Of a stretch of 64,000 nt of DNA, positions 57,196 through 64,000 are shown in pieces. Numbering within the stretch: the stretch's first letter is position 1; every line of letters starts with the position of its first letter. Position numbers and translations under genes: made by a program. The stretch spans positions 124,001 to 188,000 of the forward strand of contig NZ_CP126539.1 in assembly GCF_030177755.1 (NCBI RefSeq), in the 5' to 3' direction. The DNA is from Devosia sp. RR2S18 (GTDB lineage: Bacteria; Pseudomonadota; Alphaproteobacteria; Rhizobiales; Devosiaceae). The notes under the pieces are model-generated. The model was given only the letters and a program-made list of their open reading frames with translations, did no database searches and was not told the DNA's origin.

Positions 57196-58137
57196 TTAAC
57201 GGCGCCGTTCGATCGCGTCCCAGATCATCGGCGCGATATCGGGACCACCGAAACGCTTGATCTCGCGGATGCCGGTGGGGGAGGTAACGTTGATTTCGGT
57301 GAGGTAGTCCCCGATTACGTCGATCCCGACAAAGATCATGTCGCGCTCCTTGAGCGCCGGGCCGATCGTCGCACAGATCTCCCGCTCGCGCTCAGTGAGT
57401 TCGCTGAGTTCTGGTCGGCCGCCCACATGCATGTTGGACCGTGCCTCGCCCTCGGCCGGCACTCGGTTAAGGCCGGCAACCGGCTCGCCATCGATAAGGA
57501 TGATGCGCTTGTCGCCTTTGCGCACATCCGGCAGATATTTCTGCACCATGAAGGGCTCGCGGAAGCTCAACTCGAACAGTTCGATCAGGGACGCCAAATT
57601 GTGATCGCCTTCTTGGAGGAAGAATACCCCCGCGCCGCCATTGCCGTAGAGCGGCTTTAAGATGATGTTGCCATGCTCGCGCCGGAACGCGCGGATCATC
57701 TCGCGGTCGCGCGTCACCAGCGTGGGTGGCATGAGTTCGGGAAAGTCCGTGACCAGGATTTTTTCGGGCGCATTGCGCACCGCCCCCGGCGGGTTCACCA
57801 CCAGCGTCTTGGGGTGAATGCGCTCGAGCAGATAGGTGAGCGTTGTGTAGTTCATGTCGAAGGGTGGGTCCTGGCGCATCAGCACCACGTCCTGGCTGGA
57901 GAGATCCACCCTGGCGGCTTCCCCCAGCTCAAAATGCTCACCCTTGGGCTTGTCGGCAACCGTGATGGGTTGGCCGAGCGCGCTCACCACATCGCCCCGT
58001 AGCGCCAGCGTGTCGGGCGTATAATGGAGCAATTGATGCCCCCGTGCCTGTGCCTCCAGCATCAGGGCGAAAGTGGAATCGCCCAAGGGATTGATCGAGG
58101 CGACATGGTCCATCTGGACCGCAACTTTGAGGCTCAT
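57196..58137 (-). CDS. gshB: Glutathione synthase
   Basis: ATP-grasp ligase that adds glycine to gamma-glutamylcysteine. The 313-residue protein starts [20 protein letters not shown] and has [20 protein letters not shown] near residue 88, [16 protein letters not shown] (ATP-grasp loop) near 160, [20 protein letters not shown] near 196 and [20 protein letters not shown] near 275. All belong to prokaryotic GshB. I use the ATG at 58137; the longer frame upstream has no family resemblance. It is immediately downstream of yraN (13 bp) on the minus strand, with rsmI before that. Confidence 0.95.
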   Translation of the reverse strand: MSLKVAVQMDHVASINPLGDSTFALMLEAQARGHQLLHYTPDTLALRGDVVSALGQPITVADKPKGEHFELGEAARVDLSSQDVVLMRQDPPFDMNYTTLTYLLERIHPKTLVVNPPGAVRNAPEKILVTDFPELMPPTLVTRDREMIRAFRREHGNIILKPLYGNGGAGVFFLQEGDHNLASLIELFELSFREPFMVQKYLPDVRKGDKRIILIDGEPVAGLNRVPAEGEARSNMHVGGRPELSELTEREREICATIGPALKERDMIFVGIDVIGDYLTEINVTSPTGIREIKRFGGPDIAPMIWDAIERRR

Positions 58138-58150
58138 GGGATCTCTGACA

Positions 58151-58546
58151 TTAGCTGGCGTCGAAGGCGTTGATGACATGGCGCGGCCAACGCCAAGGCG
58201 CAAGGAAAATCACGTCGAAGCGGAAACGGCGGTCAGCCTCCTTGGGGTGGCGAGCCAACCAATATTGCGCCGCCTGGACGATGCGCCGCTGGTTGACGGC
58301 ATGTAGCGCCTCGACCTCACTCCCGGCGCGTCCACGCGCCTTGACCTCCACGAACACCACCGTGCCCCAGCGTTCGACAACAAGATCGATCTCACCCACG
58401 GGCGCTTTGTAGCGGCGGTCTCGGATGCGGTAGAGCTGCAGTTGGAGAAAGAGTGCGGCCCACCATTCGCCGCGATGGCCGATCCGTTCGGCCAGACGCC
58501 GCGCCGGGCTCTTACTGTGCGGCTTTGAGGGCAAGCGCGGCATCAT
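58151..58546 (-). CDS. YraN/UPF0102 family endonuclease-like protein
   Basis: A 131-residue protein of the YraN family with the restriction-endonuclease-like fold: [36 protein letters not shown] followed by VVFVEVKAR. The E-x-D-(x)n-E-x-K active-site residues (GEIDLV and VEVKAR) are present. Function is uncertain; family members sit next to rsmI in many bacteria, as here, with an overlap of about 35 bp with the end of rsmI. Start is uncertain between two adjacent ATG codons at 58546 and 58543. It is followed by gshB. Confidence 0.85.
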   Translation of the reverse strand: MMPRLPSKPHSKSPARRLAERIGHRGEWWAALFLQLQLYRIRDRRYKAPVGEIDLVVERWGTVVFVEVKARGRAGSEVEALHAVNQRRIVQAAQYWLARHPKEADRRFRFDVIFLAPWRWPRHVINAFDAS

Positions 58547-59399
58547 AGACTTCCTTGCGCTTGAGCCCGAAACGGCCGGACACTTCATCTACCGCTGCGC
58601 GCAACGGCTGATCCAGCATGGCTTGTTCCAGCGCCGCCTGCCAGTCTTCCGCCGCCGGAGCGCTGGGCGCGGCGGCGCCGCTGACCACGATCACCGCCTC
58701 ACCCTTGGTTTCGCTTTCGGCGAAGATCGGCGCCAGCTCAGCTAGGGAGCCTCGATGCACCCGCTCGAAGCGTTTGGTGAGTTCAAGGGCGACGACGGCC
58801 TGCCGCTCACCCCAGACATCCGCCATCGCAGCAAGAGTGCCGTCCAGTCGTCGCGGCGACTCGTAGAACACCAGCGTTTCACGTGAATCCCTAAGCCGCT
58901 CGAGCGCATTGATCCGTGCGCCAGCCTTGGACGGCAGAAAGCCATGAAACGCAAAGGCGTCGGTTGGCAGGCCCGCGATCACCAGCGCCGAGAGTAGCGC
59001 CGAAGCCCCCGGAATGGGAAAGACCGGCAGTCCCGCCTCGGCCAGTGCCCGGATCACCGGAAAGCCGGGATCCGAGAGCAGGGGCGTGCCCGCATCGGAG
59101 ATCAGCGCGATGGTCTCGCCACGCGCGATTCTCTCCACGATATCCCCGGCCTTGTCGCGTTCGTTATGCTCATGCAGCGCCACCCGCCGGCCCTTGATGC
59201 CGTAATGGTCGAGCAGGCGCGCCGATTGCCGCGTGTCCTCACAAAGGATGGTTCCGGCAGCGGCCAATGTTTCGAGTGCGCGCAGAGTAATGTCGCGCAG
59301 ATTGCCGATGGGCGTTGCGACCACATAGAGGCCGGGCGCCAGCGAAGGCGCCTCGAACTGGTGTCCGGAGATAAAGTAGCGGGCACCGCTCTCGCTCAT
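58512..59399 (-). CDS. rsmI: 16S rRNA (cytidine-1402-2'-O)-methyltransferase
   Basis: SAM-dependent enzyme that methylates the 2'-hydroxyl of C1402. The 295-residue product has the tetrapyrrole-methylase fold: LYVVATPIGNLRDITLRALE near residue 24, ILCEDTRQSARLL near 52, LISDAGTPLLSDPGFPVI near 98 and FPIPGASALLSALVIAGLPT near 128. It overlaps the start of yraN. A parS-like 14-mer lies in its coding sequence at 58876. It is leftward, about 70 bp from the end of hemW. Confidence 0.95.
   Translation of the reverse strand: MSESGARYFISGHQFEAPSLAPGLYVVATPIGNLRDITLRALETLAAAGTILCEDTRQSARLLDHYGIKGRRVALHEHNERDKAGDIVERIARGETIALISDAGTPLLSDPGFPVIRALAEAGLPVFPIPGASALLSALVIAGLPTDAFAFHGFLPSKAGARINALERLRDSRETLVFYESPRRLDGTLAAMADVWGERQAVVALELTKRFERVHRGSLAELAPIFAESETKGEAVIVVSGAAAPSAPAAEDWQAALEQAMLDQPLRAAVDEVSGRFGLKRKEVYDAALALKAAQ
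58876..58889. promoter_or_regulatory. parS-like site 4
   Basis: GTTTCACGTGAATC within rsmI, where it encodes part of DSRET on the minus strand. Identical to the 14-mers at 39932, 48043 and, in reverse complement, 48797. Confidence 0.6.
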
Positions 59400-59470
59400 G
59401 ATCCGCCTTGTCGTCTATTGTGGCCGAAGTGCTGCGCTAAACGCTAACAGTCCGCTAGCACTTTGTCGCC

Positions 59471-60607
59471 TTAAGCTGCGAGGTCCGCAACCACCGCGTC
59501 GAGCACCGGCCAGCCGCGATCCGTCACCCGGATATTGCCGTTGGGCAAGGTTTCCACGAACCCATAGCCCTTGAGCGTATCGATCTGCCGCGGGCTGATC
59601 TGCCGGCCGGAAAGCGCCGTGAACCGCGCGGGCGAGATGCCTTCCTTGAGCCGCAGGCCCATCACCAGGAACTCGTCGCCCTGTTCTTCCCAGGTCAACA
59701 CGTCATCAACGACCATGCCATGGCCTTGCGCCTGCACCTTTTTCTGCCACTCAAAAGGCAGTTTCTCGGCAGCGGTTGCATGCCGCACATTGTTGATCAT
59801 CAGCCGGCCATGGGCGCCCGGCCCGATGCCGGCATATTCGCCATAGCGCCAATAAAGCAGGTTATGGCGGCTTTCCTGCCCGGGAACTGCGTGATTGGAA
59901 ATCTCATAAGCCGGCATGCCCGCGGCGGCGGTTAGATCCTGCGTCAACTCGTAGAAGTCGGCCGCCAGATCCTCGTTGGGCATCTGCAGTTTACCGGCAT
60001 TGAAGAGGTCGAAGTAGCGCGTCCCCTGCTCGATGGTCAGTTGATAAAGGCTGACATGCCCCCGTGCGAGCCACAGGGCTTCCTTGAGCTCGTCTTCCCA
60101 ATCTTCCAGCGTCTGGTGCGGGCGGGCATAAATCAGGTCGAAGCTCGAACGTTCGAACACGGACTGGGAAATGCGCACGGCGGCAATGGCTTCATCGACG
60201 GTGTGACGCCGACCCAGTTCGGCCAGCGGCTTTTCCCGCAGCGACTGCACACCCAGCGAGACCCGGTTGATCCCCGCCACGCGGAAACCCTTGAAGCGAT
60301 CCACCTCGACGCTGGTGGGATTAGCCTCGAGGGTGATCTCGGCGTCGCGGTCGATGGTCCAGTGGTCGGCGATGGCATCGATGATGCGGCCTGCGGCACT
60401 GGGGCTCATCAGCGACGGGGTGCCACCGCCAAAAAAGATCGACTGCACCATGCGTCCGGGGGCCAGCCGCGCGGCGTGAGCGATCTCGGCTTCATAGGCT
60501 TCGACGAACCGGTCTTCATCGAACGGGCCACGATGCACGTGCGAGTTGAAGTCGCAGTATGGGCACTTGGCGGCGCAGAACGGCCAATGCACATAAACCC
60601 CGAACAT
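59471..60607 (-). CDS. hemW: HemW-type radical SAM heme chaperone
   Basis: Radical SAM protein of the HemN-like family that, as HemW, binds heme and delivers it to respiratory proteins; it is not coproporphyrinogen oxidase. The cluster cysteines are in HWPFCAAKCPYCDFNSHVH (CxxxCxxC, residues 11, 15, 18 from the chosen start). IFFGGGTPSLM, ANPTSVEVDRF and RVSLGVQSL follow, with the C-terminal HemN_C domain. The start is not secure: ATG at 60607 gives MFGVYVHW, while TTG codons at 60628 or 60652 would add 7 or 15 residues and overlap rdgB. It follows rdgB in the rph-rdgB-hemW order. Confidence 0.9.
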   Translation of the reverse strand: MFGVYVHWPFCAAKCPYCDFNSHVHRGPFDEDRFVEAYEAEIAHAARLAPGRMVQSIFFGGGTPSLMSPSAAGRIIDAIADHWTIDRDAEITLEANPTSVEVDRFKGFRVAGINRVSLGVQSLREKPLAELGRRHTVDEAIAAVRISQSVFERSSFDLIYARPHQTLEDWEDELKEALWLARGHVSLYQLTIEQGTRYFDLFNAGKLQMPNEDLAADFYELTQDLTAAAGMPAYEISNHAVPGQESRHNLLYWRYGEYAGIGPGAHGRLMINNVRHATAAEKLPFEWQKKVQAQGHGMVVDDVLTWEEQGDEFLVMGLRLKEGISPARFTALSGRQISPRQIDTLKGYGFVETLPNGNIRVTDRGWPVLDAVVADLAA

Positions 60608-60617
60608 GTCGTTGGGA

Positions 60618-61262
60618 TTAGTGATCAATCTGGTTCTCGACGAATTTGGCAAAGGAACGGGCGCGGTGGCTCAGCCCCTCTTGGCCGGGGGACCAGGAAT
60701 GCTTCACCTCGGGCGCCATCTCGCCAAAGGTGATGTCGTAGCCATCGGGCATGAAAACTGGATCGTAGCCGTGCCCCTGATCGCCGCGCGGCGGCCAGAC
60801 CAGCGTACCGTCACAGCGACCATTATAGATGACGTCGCGGCCGTCGGGATGGGCCAGGCAAAGCGTAGCATTGAAGAAAGCGCGCCGCTGCCCGGGCGAA
60901 GTGGCATTGGCCGCCTGCAGCGCATCTTCCACCCGCTTCATGGCGTGGTTGAAGTCGCGTGGTACACCTGCCCAATCGGCAGTATAGACGCCGGGGTCGC
61001 CGCCCAGTGCTTCGACGCAGAGCCCTGAATCGTCGCTCAGCGCCAGCATGCCCGAAGCCTTGGCCGCAGCATGCGCCTTGATGCGGGCATTTTCCTCAAA
61101 GGTGGTTCCGGTCTCATCGGGCTCGGGCAGATCGAGCTGGGCAGCAGACACCAGCTGCAGCCCATAAGGTTCGAACAGCTCCTGGAATTCCCGGAGCTTC
61201 CCCCCATTGTGGGTGGCGAGCACGAGGCGATCACCGGGGCGCAGGCGCGGGATCGTACTCAC
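60618..61262 (-). CDS. rdgB: XTP/dITP diphosphatase
   Basis: House-cleaning enzyme that hydrolyses non-canonical purine nucleotides (dITP, XTP) to the monophosphates. The 214-residue protein begins [20 protein letters not shown] and has [20 protein letters not shown] near residue 75 with the catalytic Asp pair, [14 protein letters not shown] and [17 protein letters not shown] near 175. Its start overlaps the rph stop by 4 bp. Family length and motifs are complete. Confidence 0.95.
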   Translation of the reverse strand: MSTIPRLRPGDRLVLATHNGGKLREFQELFEPYGLQLVSAAQLDLPEPDETGTTFEENARIKAHAAAKASGMLALSDDSGLCVEALGGDPGVYTADWAGVPRDFNHAMKRVEDALQAANATSPGQRRAFFNATLCLAHPDGRDVIYNGRCDGTLVWPPRGDQGHGYDPVFMPDGYDITFGEMAPEVKHSWSPGQEGLSHRARSFAKFVENQIDH

Positions 61263-61975
61263 GATTGCAGCGCCGCTTGCTGGATTTGGGTTAACTCGCC
61301 AATGCCCTTTTCAGCGAGAGCCATCAGGCTCTCGAGCTCGGCTCGGCTGAAGGGGGCGCCTTCCGCCGTACCCTGAATTTCCACGAACTGTCCCGAGCCG
61401 GTCATCACGAAATTGGCGTCGGTATGGGCCTCGACATCCTCAAGATAGTCGAGGTCGAGCAACGGGGTACCGCGATAGATGCCGCAGGAGACAGCACCCA
61501 CCGAATCCTTGAGCGCCGCCCCCTTGGTCAGCTTCCGTTCATCCATCCATTTGATGGCGTCGGCCAGCGCGACATAGGCGCCGGTGATCGAGGCGGTGCG
61601 GGTGCCCCCATCGGCCTCGAGCACGTCGCAGTCGAGCACCACCTGGTTCTCACCCAGCAGCGTCAGGTCCACCACCGCGCGCAGGGACCGACCGATCAGC
61701 CGCTGGATTTCCTGAGTGCGGCCGGATTGCTTGCCAGCCGTTGCTTCGCGGCGGGTGCGCGTACCGGTAGCACGCGGCAGCATGCCGTATTCGGCGGTGA
61801 CCCAGCCCTGACCCTTGCCGCGCAGCCAACCGGGGATGCTGGTTTCGACCGAGGCCGTCACCAACACTTTGGTGTTGCCAAAGCTGACAAGGCACGAGCC
61901 CTCGGCCTTTTGGGCAACATGTCGCTTGATGGTCACGGCGCGCATCTGGTTGGGTTCACGTCCGGAAGGCCGCAT
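61259..61975 (-). CDS. rph: Ribonuclease PH
   Basis: Phosphorolytic exoribonuclease that trims tRNA 3' ends. The 238-residue protein has [20 protein letters not shown] at its start, [20 protein letters not shown] near residue 60, [20 protein letters not shown] near 100 and [23 protein letters not shown], all typical. The ATG at 61975 follows a GAGG element. It overlaps rdgB and is divergent from hrcA. A CtrA-type motif lies in the shared upstream region. Confidence 0.96.
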   Translation of the reverse strand: MRPSGREPNQMRAVTIKRHVAQKAEGSCLVSFGNTKVLVTASVETSIPGWLRGKGQGWVTAEYGMLPRATGTRTRREATAGKQSGRTQEIQRLIGRSLRAVVDLTLLGENQVVLDCDVLEADGGTRTASITGAYVALADAIKWMDERKLTKGAALKDSVGAVSCGIYRGTPLLDLDYLEDVEAHTDANFVMTGSGQFVEIQGTAEGAPFSRAELESLMALAEKGIGELTQIQQAALQS

Positions 61976-62011
61976 GGGCAAATCACCTCAAGGGAAGTCG
62001 GGAAATTCTCG

Positions 62012-62027
62012 TTAACCGCGTCTTAAC
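62012..62027. promoter_or_regulatory. CtrA-type motif between rph and hrcA
   Basis: TTAACCGCGTCTTAAC fits TTAA-N7-TTAAC, the full CtrA-binding pattern of alphaproteobacteria. It is 37 bp upstream of the rph start and about 100 bp upstream of the hrcA start, in the divergent promoter region. No experimental support is available from sequence alone. Confidence 0.45.
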
Positions 62028-62126
62028 CCTCCGGAGCCCGGCTCACAAGCGCTGCTGGCTTGGCGTAGCGCCGCAATGGGCCTAAATGACTGGGCAGGGT
62101 TAAAGCGGAAGATTTTATTCAAGCAC

Positions 62127-63212
62127 ATGATCAAACCGCCCGAAGACTTTCTCAGCGTGCTGAATGCCCGCAGCCAGGAGATTTTCCGCAAGATCGTCGA
62201 GCGCTACCTGGAAACGGGAAGCCCCATCGGCTCGCGCGATCTCAGTCGCATGCTCGAAGTGGGTCTGTCTCCCGCTTCGGTGCGCAATGTCATGGCGGAC
62301 CTCGAAGATCTTGGTTTGATCGCTGCACCGCACACCTCAGCGGGGAGGGCGCCGACGCAGGAGGGCCTCCGCTTTTTTGTCGATGCGATGCTGGAAGTCG
62401 GCGCGGTCGATGAACGCGAACGCGACCAGATCGCGCGCTCCATCCAGGATCGGCAGCGTGGCCAAGTCGAGGACGTCTTGACCGAGGCCAGCCAACTGCT
62501 GTCGGGGCTCAGCCAGGGTGCAGGCGTCGTCATTGCCACCAAGTCTGACATGGTGTTGCGCCACCTCGAATTCGTGCGCCTTGACGCTACTCAAGCCATG
62601 GCCATCCTAGTGGGGGCAGACGGTCAGGTGGAAAACCGGCTCATGCCCCTCCCGGCAGGTCTCACCGCAAGCGCCCTGCAACAGGCGAGCAATTATCTCG
62701 CCCACCACGTCGTCGGTCGCACTATTTCCGAGGCGCGGAGATCACTGGCCGAGCAGAGGGCGCAACAACGTGCCGAACTTGATGAGTTGACGCAGAAGCT
62801 GGTGGACGATGGTATCGCCACGCTCAGCCAGCCTTCGTCGATTGCCAGCCAACCTACCGTGATCGTGCGCGGTCGCGCCAACCTCATCAACGACGCCATG
62901 GCTTCCGACGACCTCGCACGCATGCGGCAGCTATTCGATGAGCTGGAAAGCAAAGACGGCCTGCTCGAACTTCTGGGGGATGCCGAAGAGGCCCAGGGCG
63001 TCCGCATCTTCATCGGCTCGGAGAATAAGCTGTTCTCCCTTTCGGGATCGTCGGTGATCCTATCTCCCTACAAAGACGCCAACGACAAGGTGGTCGGCGT
63101 GTTGGGTGTGATCGGCCCAACGCGCCTCAACTATGCGCGCATCGTGCCGGTGGTGGACTATACCGCCAATGTCATCACTGCCATGCTGGCTCGCAAACGC
63201 GGTGGCGGTTAG
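62127..63212 (+). CDS. hrcA: Heat-inducible transcription repressor HrcA
   Basis: Repressor that binds CIRCE elements and controls chaperone genes such as groESL. The 361-residue protein has an N-terminal winged helix (IFRKIVERYLETGSPIGSRD then LSRMLEVGLSPASVRNVMAD and LEDLGLIAAPHTSAGRAPTQ), a GAF-like middle region and the C-terminal IGPTRLNYARIVPVVDYTAN. The ATG at 62127 gives MIKPPEDFLSVLNARS; an ATG at 62076 would add 17 residues of uncertain quality. I found no CIRCE repeat (TTAGCACTC-N9-GAGTGCTAA) in its promoter. It precedes grpE, the usual order. Confidence 0.95.
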   Translation: MIKPPEDFLSVLNARSQEIFRKIVERYLETGSPIGSRDLSRMLEVGLSPASVRNVMADLEDLGLIAAPHTSAGRAPTQEGLRFFVDAMLEVGAVDERERDQIARSIQDRQRGQVEDVLTEASQLLSGLSQGAGVVIATKSDMVLRHLEFVRLDATQAMAILVGADGQVENRLMPLPAGLTASALQQASNYLAHHVVGRTISEARRSLAEQRAQQRAELDELTQKLVDDGIATLSQPSSIASQPTVIVRGRANLINDAMASDDLARMRQLFDELESKDGLLELLGDAEEAQGVRIFIGSENKLFSLSGSSVILSPYKDANDKVVGVLGVIGPTRLNYARIVPVVDYTANVITAMLARKRGGG

Positions 63213-63290
63213 CACGGGAAGGGTTGAAAAGCTGACCTGATTGCCCGATATGCCGGGTTAAATTGCCAACCAGAATTGCGGAACCGAACA

Positions 63291-63878
63291 ATGATGAGCG
63301 ACGAGAACGCCGCCTCGGGCGAACTGCCTGAAGTCGAAACGCCAGAGGTTGAAGAGACGGAAGTCGACCCCCTAGAGGCGCTCCGCACCGAGAATGCCGA
63401 GATCAAGGACCGGCTCCTGCGCACCATCGCGGAGATGGAGAACCTGCGCAAGCGCACGGAGCGTGATGTCAACGATACCCGCTCCTATGCGATTGCCGGT
63501 TTTGCCCGCGACATGCTGAGCGCCACTGATGCGCTGAGCCGCGCCTTAATGGTGCTGCCTGCCGAAGCCCGGGAGTCGAGCGACCCCACGGTCAAGTCGC
63601 TGGTCGAAGGCATTGAGATGACCGAGCGCGAGATGCAGCGGCTTCTGGCCAAGCACGGCGTCAAGCCGATCGAGGCCGAGGGTCAAAAGTTCGACCCGCA
63701 CAAGCATCAGGCCATGTTCGAGGTCCCCGATCCCAGCAAGCCGGAAGGCACCGTGGTCCAGGTCGTGCAGGCCGGCTACGCCATCGGCGAGCGTGTTTTG
63801 CGGCCGGCAATGGTGGGCGTTGCCAAGGGTGGCCCCGGCCAGGCTCCCGCAGACGAGGCCGTCGACAAGAGCGCCTAG
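63291..63878 (+). CDS. grpE: Nucleotide exchange factor GrpE
   Basis: Dimeric exchange factor for DnaK. The 195-residue protein has an acidic N-terminus with many Glu and Val, a long helix ([20 protein letters not shown] then [20 protein letters not shown]) and the C-terminal beta domain with [20 protein letters not shown] and [20 protein letters not shown]. The start is the ATG at 63291 after CGGAACC; the next ATG at 63294 is equally possible. It follows hrcA by 78 bp and is closed by a terminator; dnaK-dnaJ are not in the window. Confidence 0.96.
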   Translation: MMSDENAASGELPEVETPEVEETEVDPLEALRTENAEIKDRLLRTIAEMENLRKRTERDVNDTRSYAIAGFARDMLSATDALSRALMVLPAEARESSDPTVKSLVEGIEMTEREMQRLLAKHGVKPIEAEGQKFDPHKHQAMFEVPDPSKPEGTVVQVVQAGYAIGERVLRPAMVGVAKGGPGQAPADEAVDKSA

Positions 63879-63882
63879 ATGG

Positions 63883-63907
63883 AAAGCCCCTTTCGAGGGG
63901 CTTTTTT
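63883..63907 (+). terminator. Rho-independent terminator after grpE
   Basis: AAAGCCCC-TTTCGA-GGGGCTTT followed by TTTTCTT. It lies 4 bp after the grpE stop. The opposite strand also has a T-poor but usable hairpin, so it may serve the convergent gene at the right edge as well. Confidence 0.88.
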
Positions 63908-63914
63908 CTTGGCG

Positions 63915-64000
63915 CTAGCCCAGAATTTCCTTGCTGGCGACACGCACAACCCCAGCTCCTTTCATGTCCGCCCAAGCCCGCTCGAGTGAGCCGGCATTAT
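63915..64000 (-). CDS. 3' end of an unidentified gene (partial)
   Basis: Open frame running off the right edge and ending at a TAG at 63915-63917, 37 bp from the grpE stop and convergent with it. The visible C-terminus is [20 protein letters not shown] followed by ASKEILG. I do not recognise the family from so little sequence. Codon composition and position support a real gene rather than a chance frame. Confidence 0.4.
   Translation of the reverse strand, partial: NAGSLERAWADMKGAGVVRVASKEILG

Noticed and set aside
61976..62126. CIRCE element upstream of hrcA
   Set aside because: No TTAGCACTC-N9-GAGTGCTAA or close variant was found.

Overview
The window looks like chromosomal DNA of an alphaproteobacterium of the order Hyphomicrobiales (Rhizobiales). 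The DNA is GC-rich. Gene order is typical of that group (tsaB-rimI-mur, lnt-metK-trmB, rimP-nusA-ylxR-infB, miaB-phoH-ybeY-corC, mutS-glnD-murJ-trpS, rph-rdgB-hemW). It has an HWE-type histidine kinase, a FYDLN-type TIGR02300 protein, a cysteine-poor Fur/Mur regulator, and alphaproteobacterial-type LexA and Irr (ICE) motifs. A Devosia-like genus would fit the xylose cluster, but that is only a guess. Almost everything is single-copy housekeeping sequence. The accessory parts are a xylose/xyloside block and two cassettes lodged in comM.

Layout. 1-6.2 kb: cmk, a FYDLN protein, tRNA-Ala(GGC), a YcaQ-type glycosylase, pncB, and a tsaB-rimI-mur operon. 6.3-11.1 kb: lnt, metK, trmB and a PanE-like reductase. 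11.2-17 kb: rimP-nusA-ylxR-infB. 17.2-20.8 kb: an L,D-transpeptidase, then pnp and rpsO on the opposite strand; the rbfA and truB genes that usually follow infB are absent. 21-28.5 kb: a sensor kinase, miaB, DUF4260, phoH-ybeY-corC, and an Nfu-type Fe-S protein behind a perfect ICE-like palindrome. 28.6-37.7 kb: a frameshifted DUF3817 gene, usp, trpS, murJ, glnD and mutS. 37.8-49.9 kb: metY, the cluster lacI-xylB-xylA-GH43 with divergent galM, an epoxide hydrolase, a WYL regulator, a cold-shock/DUF1294 fusion, a NUDIX hydrolase and a lipocalin. 49.9-54.6 kb: comM split by two tandem cassettes. 54.7-64 kb: a GH25 lipoprotein, marC, DUF2200, gshB-yraN-rsmI, hemW-rdgB-rph, hrcA and grpE, and the end of an unidentified gene.

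The most unusual feature is at comM. Two DNA units of about 1.35 and 1.7 kb sit head to tail. They share a left end (16-17 identical bases) and a right end (about 46 bp, near identical). A short core, GGCC-N4-CATSAGY, recurs at all three junctions and corresponds to the comM codons just before the Walker A loop. All cargo genes (NmrA-like reductase, AAC(3)-family acetyltransferase, small P-loop ATPase) point the same way as comM. An alphaproteobacterial LexA box (GTTC-N7-GTTC) lies just upstream of comM. No recombinase is encoded. This looks like a small integron-like system of non-autonomous cassettes mobilised in trans and placed behind a DNA-damage promoter; the mobilisation and induction parts are inference.

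A second notable signal is an identical 14-mer, GTTTCACGTGAATC, found four times between 39.9 and 58.9 kb. It is one base from the canonical parS palindrome and suggests a ParB-binding, possibly origin-proximal, region. Other points are two families of intergenic palindromic repeats, a probable CTG start for ybeY, a CtrA-like site between rph and hrcA, and rearrangements of normally conserved gene blocks.
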